From Blakeslea trispora (Eukaryota > Mucoromycota > Mucoromycetes > Mucorales > Choanephoraceae), in the NCBI GenBank assembly GCA_025331445.1, contig JAIWNE010000032.1, positions 1-64,000 on the forward strand: 64,000 nt of DNA, written 5' to 3'. The position numbers and the translations under genes were made by a program. Shown piece after piece: positions 1 through 10,241 of the stretch (position 1 is the first letter of the stretch; every line of letters starts with the position of its first letter). The notes below the pieces were generated by a model, which worked only from the letters and a program-made list of their open reading frames with translations, did no database searches and was not told the DNA's origin.

Positions 1-1286
1 TCTATTGATAACTTCATCTGTTGAAAGTGCGCAGGAAGAACTACTCTGTTTTATCATTGAACCCTCCATTCAATACTATTGTTTCAACAAGAATTAACAG
101 AGCGATAAAGAGCGAGAGAGTAAGAAAAAAAGGAAAATATGCAAGATAAATAAGGGGAGAACTTTTTTTTCGCTTGGTTCCTGATCTACAGTACTATACC
201 CCATTTAAAGAGAAAACTTGATGTTAGACTATTATTTGACTTCAAAATTAAGTCCGTCTACCAATGGTTTTGCTACATTATCTAGTGAATCAAAATTATT
301 TGATGCATGCATTGCAAATGAAGATGAGATATGCCATTTCCGGAAATAGGTCACACAGCTTTTGGATGTTGCTTTCAATTTTGATGAAGTGTTCTGCTTT
401 GTTACCATTGTGTTATTGCTTTTACTTGCGGGTGCTTTCTTTCGCCTAACAGATATGATTAACAACGGCGTTCCAGACGAGTATATGCACTGTTGCAATA
501 TCACTGAAACTTCTCAAAAGAAATCCAAGCCATTCTTGAGAAAGCCATTAGATTTTGTAGATGATTAAATATCTCAAGAAGCAGAAGAAACAGAGCGAGA
601 GCCATGACTTCAATGAAACCTAGCGTCGAAGTCGAGAGCAGCAAAACTAAACCAAAAAAAAAAGAGAGATTTGAGTAAAGGCTGGAGGTCCATACAGATC
701 GTATTCTTTGGAGCAGATATACAAGCTGTTTTCTCGCTTAAACCATATTAAAACTTCAAATGTTTGATTATTCTAACCATTACTGTGAGAAAAAAAAACA
801 TGACATTGCTGACTACTTGCTACCAAAAGAACATATTTCTGGAAGTGATACAATAAGTAAGGTAGCTAGTGGTGACCAGGATACAACAAAATAACATATA
901 TTTCAACTTCAAGAAAGATCAAAAGCTGTATTCGAAACAGTAATACCAAGTTCCTTGATAAGTAGATAGTCTGTTGATTCAGCTCTTATTGTATTATCAA
1001 AAAATCAATGTGCTAACAAAGCCCTCTTTTTTTTTTTATTTGTTTTTTTTTAAATGCCAAAGTTAGAATTTCTATTTACATGTTTTGTCTTTCTCTTTTC
1101 TAAAGATAATAGTATAAAACATCCTCTAGTTCACCAAAAAAGAAAATTAAGATAAATAAGAGATATAAGACGATTGATGTGATGTCAAGGATGCTTGAAT
1201 ATGAAGAAAGAGTTGAGTTGTGTGTGCGTGTGCGAATGTGAATATAGTAAATATTGATAAGGCGGAAAATCCTCTTTTTACAACAT
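1..1286. other. AT-rich spacer, no gene recognised
   Basis: No coding region I can defend. Short ORFs occur on both strands around 232-568, but their composition is unremarkable. A minus-strand stretch near 240-290 faintly resembles a RusA-type nuclease motif (see findings). The rest is A/T homopolymer-rich spacer upstream of the window edge and downstream of the minus-strand Alb1 gene. Confidence 0.5.
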
Positions 1287-1687
1287 TTATTGAGGACCAC
1301 CAAGGACAGTACCAGGTCCAGCAGCAGCAGCAGCCAAAACTTCTTCAGAGGGAATACAGGCAGTGATAACTCTTTGTCTAAGAGGGTTAGGAAGGACTAC
1401 ATCCTTCATTTCTTCTTCGTAATCAATCAAACCCTTGGCAGCCAAGGCCTTCTTTTCGTTTTTGATGGCTCTCTCTAATTGCTTTTGCTTCTTCTTGGTT
1501 ACAACTCGCTTTGTAGTGACAGAAGGAACCTTGCGGACATTGTTCTTCTTGACATTTTTGGCTACACGACGAGCATTATATTTGGAAGGACCTCTAACTA
1601 TTTCAATCAATCATTAGTATGTGTTTTCGTTGCTGATAAGGAAAAGATTGTTGACTTACTGTTGTTAATGTTACTGATACCACCCAT
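1287..1687 (-). CDS. ALB1: Alb1-like 60S ribosome biogenesis protein
   Basis: Two exons (1660-1687 and 1287-1597) around a 62-nt GT-AG intron give a 112-residue protein starting MGGISNINN. It is very basic, with a Lys/Arg-rich centre (KKKQKQLERAIKNEKKAL) and a C-terminus ending TVLGGPQ. In the Alb1 family this Lys-rich helix and a terminal T-x-LGGP motif are the recognisable parts. Alb1 travels with Arx1 on pre-60S particles during nuclear export. The start is the first ATG, and splicing joins phase 1 to phase 2 without a stop. The family is short and diverges quickly, so the call rests on the tail motif and general composition. It lies downstream of the USP10 gene on the same strand, separated by about 420 bases. 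Confidence 0.7.
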
Positions 1688-2108
1688 TTTTAGCTTTTAA
1701 GAAAGAATAGTAATTTAAAAAAAAAAAGGGAAAAAAATAATTATTAAAAAAATAGACTTATACTCAAATTTACAGTCACCGAAAACCTAAGCCACTGTGG
1801 TTGTGCAGATTCATGCAATGTTTCCCTTAGCACTGTTACGCACACGCAAGTGCTTATGTAGAAAAAGTATATATTTTTTTTATATTATTATTCACATAAA
1901 TATGTGTATACGTGTATAAATATTTTGGTAATTTTTTTCTTTTTTTTTTTGTAAGAAAAAAAGATGATATGTATATGAAAGGAAGAAAAAAAAAAGCGCA
2001 CTTATATATATGTATGTATGTGTGTATACCGCGAAAGAAGATGATATGTAAAAGAGAAAGAGAGAGAGGAGACAAAAAAAAAGAAGAAGAAAAATGTAAA
2101 AAATATAA
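1688..2108. other. Spacer between Alb1 promoter and USP10 3' end
   Basis: AT-rich spacer of about 420 bases with several A and T runs and TATATGTATGTATG-like repeats near 2003-2025. It holds the upstream region of the minus-strand Alb1 gene and the 3' flank of the USP10 gene. No further gene is seen. Confidence 0.6.
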
Positions 2109-3740
2109 CTATGAAGATCTTACATAGAATAGAATATAAGCTGTTTGACCAGCATGTAACCTTTCGGATGTGCGGGTATTGTCTTCAGTAACCAAGACAT
2201 CCTGCTCAGAGACAGAAGTAATTGTAGTATCGTCAATATGAAGCCATTCTCCATTTCTGCGCTTAATGTCACATGTATAGTGTCCTCCACCAGCAGAAGA
2301 ACCATGATGATATACACAGCCAAACAGTTGATAGGTGATTGGCTCATTGGATCGGGAAGTAGGCGACATCCATTCGGGTTGAATGGTCAGCTTACTTCCA
2401 TAGTTGACTTTCTTTGATAGTTTTTGTACATTACCGGACAATCCATCAAATACGAATCGCTTCATATGCAAAATAAGTACGGGTGGTAAGGTCTCTAGAT
2501 AGACCTGTTTTGTTGCATCTACTTTGATACCCTTGGGTGAAGTGTAATCGTGCATTGTTTCAGGGATATTCATGTTGGCAAATGCATCCTCCACTGTATG
2601 CACATTATCAGGTTGAATATCCAAGGGAAAGGATTGGAATGGCTCGAGGTTGATAGAATCCTTGGCACCGGGGCAACGAAGGACAGAGCGAACTTTACCA
2701 CCAAAGGTCTTTGAGATAGGTGATTCTTCGAAACCAGTGGATCGTAGATTGCTGGTCTTGTTTTTAGCACCTACTTCGAGCCATTCTTCACTCTTCTTTT
2801 CCTCTTCTTTTTGCTTGTCATTCAAAACCGAGGTCATTTCCTCATGAAGACCATCCAACAGGAAGCACAGAAATTCTTCTGAATCCTCTTGTCGTCCGCG
2901 TAATGTATCGAATTTTTTCTGTTCACGTAGTGCATTGTATACATATTCAGGCACAAATGGTTCGCCATAAGGGTCCATATTCTCAAGACGTTCTGCAGGA
3001 AATTCATTGATAAACTCAATGCTGGATTATTCGGAAAGGGAGTCAGTACATTCACTTATTGAGATCATTTGAACAACTTACATTGAATCCAATAAAGGTG
3101 TTTTGCTCTTGATGCTATGAACAGCTTGGTTACTAATTGTCTTGATCAGGTTATAAAACGGAGCACAGTGCAATAAAGGTTGAAGGATCTAAAACAAGGG
3201 TAAGGCTATCAGTAAAGTGTCATATAGACCAATTCCTTTTTTCTTCTCTTTCTCTCTCAACCGTAATACATTACCACATTCATAAAACAGGTGTTTACGT
3301 TATTAATAAGACCACGAGGTTGGATTAAAGGTGCAGTGTAGCTGGGCTCATATTTGCTGATAATATCTATGATAATAAAAAAGAGGTTAGTCTATATTAT
3401 CTTTCATTTCTTTGTTTAGGTTCATGTATTACCTGCCACATCTGTGAACTTGGGTACAGCAGTAGGTGTAGGTGAAGAAGGTTTCGAGGGTTTTGATGGT
3501 TTGTGAGCCTGATGCTGTGATTGTTGCTGTTGCTGTTGTTGCTGTTGTTGTTGAGGATGATGTGCCTTACCATTTGTCATGGCAACTGTTGATGGCTTTT
3601 TGGCTGCATCATTTGCCTTAAGTAATGAAGCCCAACTAGAGACAGCTGGCTTAGTGGCAGTAGCAGCGACAGCTTTAGGTTGGGGAGAGGGTGGTTCTTG
3701 AGGAGGCTGTTGCTGCTGTTGCTGTTGTTGCTGTTGTTGC

Positions 3741-3771
<31 letters not shown>

Positions 3772-4301
3772 GCTGTTGTTGCTGTTGTTGTTGCTGTTGT
3801 TGTTGTTGTTGTTGTTTTGAAGCTGGTGGTTTGCTTTCTTTTTTACTGGGTGCTGTCGTTGGTGTTGTTGCTACAGGAGGAGCTATAGGTGCATTGGATG
3901 TTGTTGGCGCGAAGGTTGTTGAAGACGAAGGGGGTTTCTCGGTAACAGCTGGTTTAGGTGTCGACTTTACTTCTTGAGGTGATTGTGGTGTAAATTTAGG
4001 CTCTTCAACCGCAGTAGGGGTATGAATAACAACAGGCTTTCTGGGTTGAATACCAGTGGCAAAAGGAGTCTGTCATATTGTTTAGTCTCTCAAGCTAAAA
4101 CAAATTTAAAAAAAAAGAAGTAGTTTTACCTTTGTTGGAGGTGCTAATGAGACACCTGCAATTTGGAGCACATTATTGATCTCGTCTCGACTTATCTCAC
4201 CAAAACATAAGGTTGGCATAAGAACCTGATCGAGATTCTAAGGTTTGATTAGTAAAGCAGAGACACGTCACATTATGTCAACTTACCTTTCCAGATGGCA
4301 T
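2109..4301 (-). CDS. USP10/Ubp3-type ubiquitin carboxyl-terminal hydrolase, frame broken by one base
   Basis: Six exons: 4287-4301 (only 15 nt, MPSGK), 4130-4237, 3433-4069, 3275-3365, 3082-3188 and 2109-3021. The N-terminal third is Pro/Thr/Ser-rich with a long polyglutamine run. The peptidase domain has a Cys box (NTCFMN near residue 280), an R-G-R-Q-E-D-S-E-E-F helix and a His box (GGGHYTCDIKR). These features and the order of blocks match USP10 and yeast Ubp3, which deubiquitinate substrates such as Sec23 and p53 and act with Bre5/G3BP. Exon 4 (91 nt) is one base short. The frame reading PRGLIN runs into TAA just before the NTCFMN codons, while both flanks are well conserved. Restoring one base would give about 623 residues. 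Either the assembly has an indel here or the gene is inactivated. Confidence 0.85.
3709..3817 (-). repeat. Polyglutamine-coding CAA/CAG tract
   Basis: About 36 consecutive Gln codons, mostly CAA mixed with CAG, in the N-terminal low-complexity part of the USP10 homologue. A second shorter run of Gln lies near 3520-3553. Mixed codons suggest an older tract selected at protein level rather than a pure triplet expansion. Confidence 0.9.
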
Positions 4302-5733
4302 GGTCAATTAAAGAAAGAGAAAAAAGTCTTGTTGAACAGAAAATAATAAGAATAAACAGATATAAAAGTAACACCTTCCCTTATATATGGTTTTTTTTGT
4401 ACAGTCTAAGTAGGAAGCGTTTAAAAAGGGAAAAAAAAGGGAAGCCAGAAGGATAAATAGCACTATTTTTTTTTTTAGAGATGAGCAGTGAATAATAGTA
4501 ATAAAAAAAGGGGGGAGAAAGCAGAAAGATATGTTACAAGTGGAATAAACAAGATTAAGCAGTAAATGAGGTGTTTGGTATATGCATAATTTGGTGCGTA
4601 TGCTCTATAAAGGAAAGAAGAAATCCTCTTTTCTTCTCTTATTCTGAAAGAAGACAAGAAAAAAAAAAGACTTTTTTTTCACAGCAGAAAAAAAAAAGAG
4701 AGAGAGCAAAGAGGCAAGACGAAATTAAAAGACCGCAATACGCCTTAGATGTTTATACTCATAACAATAAAATGTATTGTTGTGTTATTTGTTTGATCAT
4801 GAAATTCATTTCAATCCAAAAGCAGCTTGAGCCTGTAGGCTTGATTGGTAATACCAGTATGTAATGAAGCAAACTAGCGCAGAATTTGTTTTCATTGTTC
4901 GAATGTCCAATATATGATCATCCTTGAATTAATAATGTAGTATGAATTTGATAACACAAGAATTACTTTGTCATTCTTGTTGGTGAGATTTACAGTATCT
5001 AATTGATTGACAGTTGATTTCTTCAAGTTTATATAGTCATAGGCCGTGGTTACACATAACATTTGTACCAAATGCTTGTAGGCTTTGAGTAACATCACCT
5101 TTTTGAAGCCTAGATGGAAAATTTCATACAAAGAATGGAAAACAAGTACACAATGGCTTAAATTAAACTGCAAGGCTCATTGTTTACCATGACAATGAAA
5201 TAATAAGCCACTTTTCGCTCATCATGTTTAGTATGGTTGATAAAAAGAAATTAGGCAATGGCTGACCATGCTTATTTATTTTCTCAAAAAAAAAAAGAAG
5301 CAGAGCCGGAAAAGAGGAATGAGTTGAACCGATCAATATAAACAACAAGGAAAATAAAACTACTCGAGACCCTATCAATATGAACACACGCTATTGTCTT
5401 TTTTTTGTTTTGTTTCTTTTGTCAATTCAGTTGAGTTACAAGGTATCTTTTAATTGTACACTAGAACAAGTTTTGGTATAAAATCAACTGACAACATTCT
5501 TGTCTTTAAAGAAAAAGGCTCATATAAACTTTACTTTTCTAGCCTTTTAATATTTCAAATGGTATGCAGACCCCCCCCCCTTTATATATATTTTTTTGTT
5601 GGTAAAAACTGGGAAATAATTGAAATATCAATTCCGAAAAAAAAAAAGACAGGTACAATGGATTCAAGACCATGATTTTTTTTTAAAAAAAAAGCAAAAA
5701 AGAGAGAGAGAGAGCAAATATGTATATTTATTC
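4302..5733. other. Spacer, no gene recognised
   Basis: About 1.4 kb between the start of USP10 (minus) and the 3' end of Gdt1 (minus). It contains the USP10 upstream region with purine-rich stretches (4340-4520) and a run of ten C residues near 5571-5580. ORFs of 60-97 codons occur but are Lys- or Phe-rich, low in complexity and resemble nothing I know. Confidence 0.5.
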
Positions 5734-6828
5734 TTAGTTAAACTCTTGGAAACTCTTGTAAGCATTAAGACCATAGAATACACCAAAAATAAGGAAAAGA
5801 ATAGCACCAGCAAAAGTCACTAAATTCCAACAAATGAATAACATTGAATCAACATGTATTTCTTTCTTTCTTCTCTCTTACCTGTCTTGACAGAAATCTT
5901 TGAAGCCAACATACGACCACCAATCACAGCTACTGCAGTACACATACCATGACCAATGACAACACCAGCAGTGACATAGTAAACATTCTAAGCATCCTTT
6001 ATAAGTAAGAACAATAACAAACAAACAAACAAGCAACTTACGTTAGCAGCAGCCAAAGCGATAGTAGAAATTTGAGAACGATCGCCCCATTCACCCAAAA
6101 AGGTCAAGACAAAGGTTTGAACAAAGACAGGTGAAAAGACGAGTTGCATCAAGTTCATCAAACCTTCTTTGGCCTTTTCAGCTTGTGAAGTGGGTGCATT
6201 AGCAGCATTCTCTAGACCGCCAACTTCTAATTCCTCTAATTTGTTGGCATGTTCGCGGTCTTCTACTGTCTTGAGTTCCTGTTCTACTTCTTCCATTTCT
6301 TCATTTCCAGCAGCTTCATCCATATGATAGGCTTCATAGATCATGCGCAAACCAAAGCACAAGAACAAGAGAGCAGCACAGATATCTGTGTATTGCTTTG
6401 GAATCAAGTTGGGCACAACATGACCCAAGAAAGCAGAGAGAACAGACATGATAAAGAGAGAAGAAAATGCAGCTGCAAAGACAACAAGACGTGAGTGCTT
6501 CATGGCCATGATGGCAGCAATCAAGAAAGTCTTGTCACCGATTTCGGAAACAATGATCATCAAAAGTGAGATGATGAATGACTTTTCAACAACAGCATCT
6601 TGATCAACTACAAGATCTGCACTGTCCAATAAACTAGGTGTTTCAAGAGCAGGTTCGTTGGTGGCATCTAGAATCTAGTAAAAAAAAAAAGAGTATAAAT
6701 AAATAAAAAAAGGGGGGGTTTCTTCTTTTGTTATACTTTACTTCTTCAGCAGGATTATCCAGTTGTGCCTTTGCAAGTGTAAATAGCAATAAACTACTGA
6801 AAAGAAGACATTTTTTCAAAAGAGTCAT
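5734..6828 (-). CDS. GDT1: Gdt1/TMEM165 family Golgi cation/H+ exchanger (UPF0016)
   Basis: Four exons (6742-6828, 6042-6674, 5882-5987, 5734-5819) give 303 residues, a normal size for the family. Residues 1-22 form a signal peptide (MTLLKKCLLFSSLLLFTLAKA). Two copies of the family signature E-x-G-D-(K/R)-(S/T) are present, EIGDKT in the first half and EWGDRS in the second, each within a three-helix bundle. A Glu-rich hydrophilic loop links the bundles. Family members exchange Ca2+ or Mn2+ for H+ in the Golgi and supply Mn2+ to glycosyltransferases. The gene is head-to-head with COP1, about 500 bases away, so the two may share a promoter region. Confidence 0.93.
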
Positions 6829-7325
6829 TGTAAGGATATAGAAAGAAAAAAAAAAAGGGGGGGGGAAGAGAAAGGGCGGGAGAGAGAGAGAGAGGGGAGA
6901 GAGGCTTGACTAAAAAAAAAAAATAAAGAGAGACAGATCCCACAAACTAGATTTAAACCTTTTTTGGTACCCTTTTCTCAAAAATGGAAGGCGGGTCAAT
7001 TGGAGACTAATTTTGGACGATTTTTCTTGATTTTTGATACACACGAATGACTTGATTTTTGTATTGATCATGATCTGTTTGTTTGGTAGTGGCTTATTTT
7101 GACAGTTGTTTAACCGTGTATTGGTATAGATGCATAGAAATACTTTTCCCCCCTCTCTTCAATCCTTTAAAAAGCAATAGATGATTGTAAACAACAAAAC
7201 TTTCTGTGTTACACTGATTTTTCCTCTCTTTTTTTTTTTTTGCTTGAATATATCAATCATTCTGTTTTCATTCTTTTTTCTTTTTTTCTTTCTTTCTTTC
7301 TTTGTCTTTTTCCCCCCCTCTTTCT
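6829..7325. promoter_or_regulatory. Divergent promoter region between GDT1 and COP1
   Basis: A 497-base head-to-head intergenic region. The Gdt1 side carries a purine tract (6840-6905, pyrimidine on the coding strand). The COP1 side carries a long pyrimidine tract (7206-7322) including CTTT repeats just before the ATG. Such tracts sit in front of most genes in this window. No specific factor site is assigned. Confidence 0.5.
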
Positions 7326-9848
7326 ATGTCCAGCATTCACAATCAATTAGGCAGTCAGAGCAAAGGTAATAACCAAGTGGGGTCTTTGGTCTCAACCTTC
7401 TTAACGTCACTGGGCGTACGTAATAACACTTGTATCCAAAAAGAACAAGATTCAGATAGACTAGATGAAGAATTAGCTTGGTAAGAAACACAAGGGCTTC
7501 AATCATATCCATCTAAATCCTTATTATCTATTAGTCCAATCTGTCAAGATCTGATGAAAGATGTTTATGTGACAAGTTGTGGACATTCCTTTTGGTATGT
7601 ATAAAATAGTGTTTCAGGCTCATTCAAGCATTAAATCAACAAGGGGGGGAATTATTCTAGTCATGCATGCATTGCTGTTCATCTAGAGAATCAATCAGAT
7701 TGTCCTCTCTGTCGATCCAAATTAGATATTCATGAATTATACCCTAATTTCCAATGTAAAAAAATACCATTCAATTTCATGGTGCATTTTTTTTTTGTTC
7801 TCATTTTTTCTTTATTTTAGTAAACAAGCTTGCTGAATCTCGTATTCGTATCTCTAAAGAGAAAGCTGAAAATCAAAAGGAGAGCACACTTGAAAGACTG
7901 ATTCAACAGTCTAAACAAGACCCTCATGCCTTTGCCAAATCCATTGCAGAATTGTTGTCAATAGAGGGTAAATAAGTGTTTGACTGTTTGTACTGTGATG
8001 ATTGAATTGTTGTAGAGATTGAAAATGTGTTCAAGACAGCCATGGAACAAAAGAAACAGGAGATGCTGGATAGAGATTTGGTTCAAAAAGATTTGCTTTA
8101 TTACTTCTTGACTCTTTTGACCCAAAGAAATTCAGAGGTAAAGACTCAAGATGCTATCTCTTTAGCCTAATCTAACATCAACACCATAGGCTTTGGATCG
8201 ATTGATTCAAGAGAGAGCGTGTATTAAGGAAGATGTCGACTACATTAGACGCAATCATGTATCTCGTAAAAGAAAACTATCAGTAAATTTCCTTTGATAT
8301 GTTTTTTTATGTGTCACAACTGACAAGGCTTACATAGGAGCTTTATTTAACAGATAACCATCCAGCATTCAATGATACCAACAGTACAGAACATATCAAG
8401 AAAGAGATAAAAGAACAGCCATGCTCTATTGATCCAGACCATGCCTCATTATCGCATCAATCCATGCTGGATCGTATGCAGGATCGCTTTGATGATATTC
8501 AATACATGTATCATGATATTTTAAAGTCAAACCAGCCAATATCTAAACGTAAGGGTGCTTTTTTCAAGTTGAATCATCAGCCACTTATCTGTTTGACCCC
8601 CCCTTAGGCCATAAACTCCTCAGCGACCTATCATCCACACTTTATGATCTCACTCGATACAGTCAATTCCAATCCTTAGATACCTTCTATTATGCTGACT
8701 GTAACAAGACACCTTCCTCCATTGTGTCTTCTATTGAATTCGATCGAGACCAAGAGTTTGTGGCTGCAGGTGGTGTAACAAGAGAGATTAAGCTGTTTGA
8801 TTTCAATATGATGCATCATCAAGACAACCAGATCCATTGTCCCTCTCGAGTGATGGTCTGTGGTCATAAAGTGAGTTGCCTCTGCTGGTCTCCTTACCTT
8901 AAATCTCAACTGGCCTCCTCTGATTACGAAGGCATGATTGATATCTGGGATGTCACAACAGGGCAAAAGACACTGACCTTGAATGAACATAAAAGAAGAG
9001 CGTGGAGTGTGGATATCAGTCAAGCCAATCCTACCATGGTGGCAAGTGGGAGTGATGATTCTACTGTCAAGGTCTGGTCTTTAACTCAAAAAAAGGCTAT
9101 TTATACATTAGAACAAAAGGGTAATGTTTGTTGTGCCAAATTTGCCCATCATAACAGTCAATATTTGGCTGTGGGTAGTGCAGGTAAAATATGCATGGTG
9201 TTAATAGTAAGAAATAATAATAATAATAGTCATATCTATCGATAGATCATCATATATCTTGTTATGATCTAAGATATACAAAAACACCTGTGCATATCTA
9301 TAAAGGACATAAAAAAGCGGTTTCTTATGTGAAATGGATGAATGATAACGAAATTATCTCTGCGCAAGTATAGACACACACACACAAGGATGGAGTAACT
9401 AAACGATCCCTTCTAGATCAACCGATAGTACACTTAAACTCTGGGATCGAGAATCAGGACAATGTATTCGGACCTATCAAGGTCACCAAAACGAGAAAAA
9501 CTTTGTGGGTTTATCGGTCAATGAAGATTGGATTTCGTGTGGATCAGAATCAAACAGACTTTATACGTATCACAAACAATCTACTTTGCCTGTAGCCACA
9601 TTTAGATTTCCAAAGGTAAGTTTTGTACACATATGATGATGTATTGCTTATGGAATTGCTCTTCATAGCAATCCAAGGAAAAAAAGAAGGAAGAATCTGA
9701 AGAGACAGAATCTGAAGCAGAAGAGGATGATGAAGAAGATGATGATGATTCACCTAATTTTGTTAGTTCTGTCTGTTGGCAACATGGTACAAATAGGATC
9801 TTGGCCTCAAATAGTAAAGGCATGATCAAAGTACTTGAAATGAAATAA
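7326..9848 (+). CDS. COP1: COP1-type E3 ubiquitin ligase (RING, coiled coil, WD40)
   Basis: Eleven exons (7326-7480, 7535-7594, 7661-7755, 7821-7967, 8016-8137, 8190-8282, 8338-8548, 8608-9183, 9246-9363, 9417-9615, 9669-9848) give 651 residues, against about 675 for Arabidopsis COP1. A C3HC4 RING finger opens at residue 52 (CPICQDLMKD, CGHSFCHACI, DCPLC) and is followed by the COP1-typical LYPNF-x-LNKL. A Lys/Glu/Gln-rich coiled coil follows, then a seven-bladed WD40 domain from about residue 300 with GH-WD spacing. An acidic Ser/Glu/Asp insert (9670-9750) interrupts the last blades. COP1 acts as an E3 with CRL4-type partners in plants and animals. The upstream TTG-initiated extension is ignored; ATG 7326 starts the conserved frame. 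Intron 9364-9416 uses a GC donor. Confidence 0.93.
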
Positions 9849-10241
9849 TCATTATGAAACATTGTACAGGAGATGCATCTCTTGAAAATGAAAACAATGC
9901 GCTATTTTTCTTTTCTTTTATTTGCAGAAACTTACCCTTTCCCCCCTTTTTTTTTCTTCTTTTTTTCTATCTTTTATATATGAAAAAGGTTGGATAAGCT
10001 AATGATAATTTGAGAGTAAAAAAAAAAAAAAGCAAGCGAAATAAATGTCTAGAACTTCAAAAAAAAAAGTGAACTCGGGTAAATTTCCTTGCCCAAAACA
10101 ATAAAAAAAAAAGTGGGGGGAAAGCAGATGTAGAGAGAGAGAGAGAAGGGGGGGTCTGTGCGAAAATATCAAAATGACAAGCTATATAAGCATCATGCAT
10201 TTCTTTTCTTCTTCTTTTTCTTTCTTTATTTCTAAAACATC
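9849..10241. other. Spacer with TLDc gene promoter
   Basis: About 390 bases. It includes the COP1 3' flank and a pyrimidine tract (10202-10232) just before the TLDc start, plus G runs near 10110-10155. No gene is seen. Confidence 0.6.

Noticed and set aside
3691..3888. Plus-strand poly-Val ORF
   Set aside because: Reverse reading of the CAA/CAG polyglutamine tract of the USP10 gene.
7302..7325. Upstream extension of COP1
   Set aside because: It would start at TTG and encodes only the pyrimidine leader; ATG 7326 is a better start.
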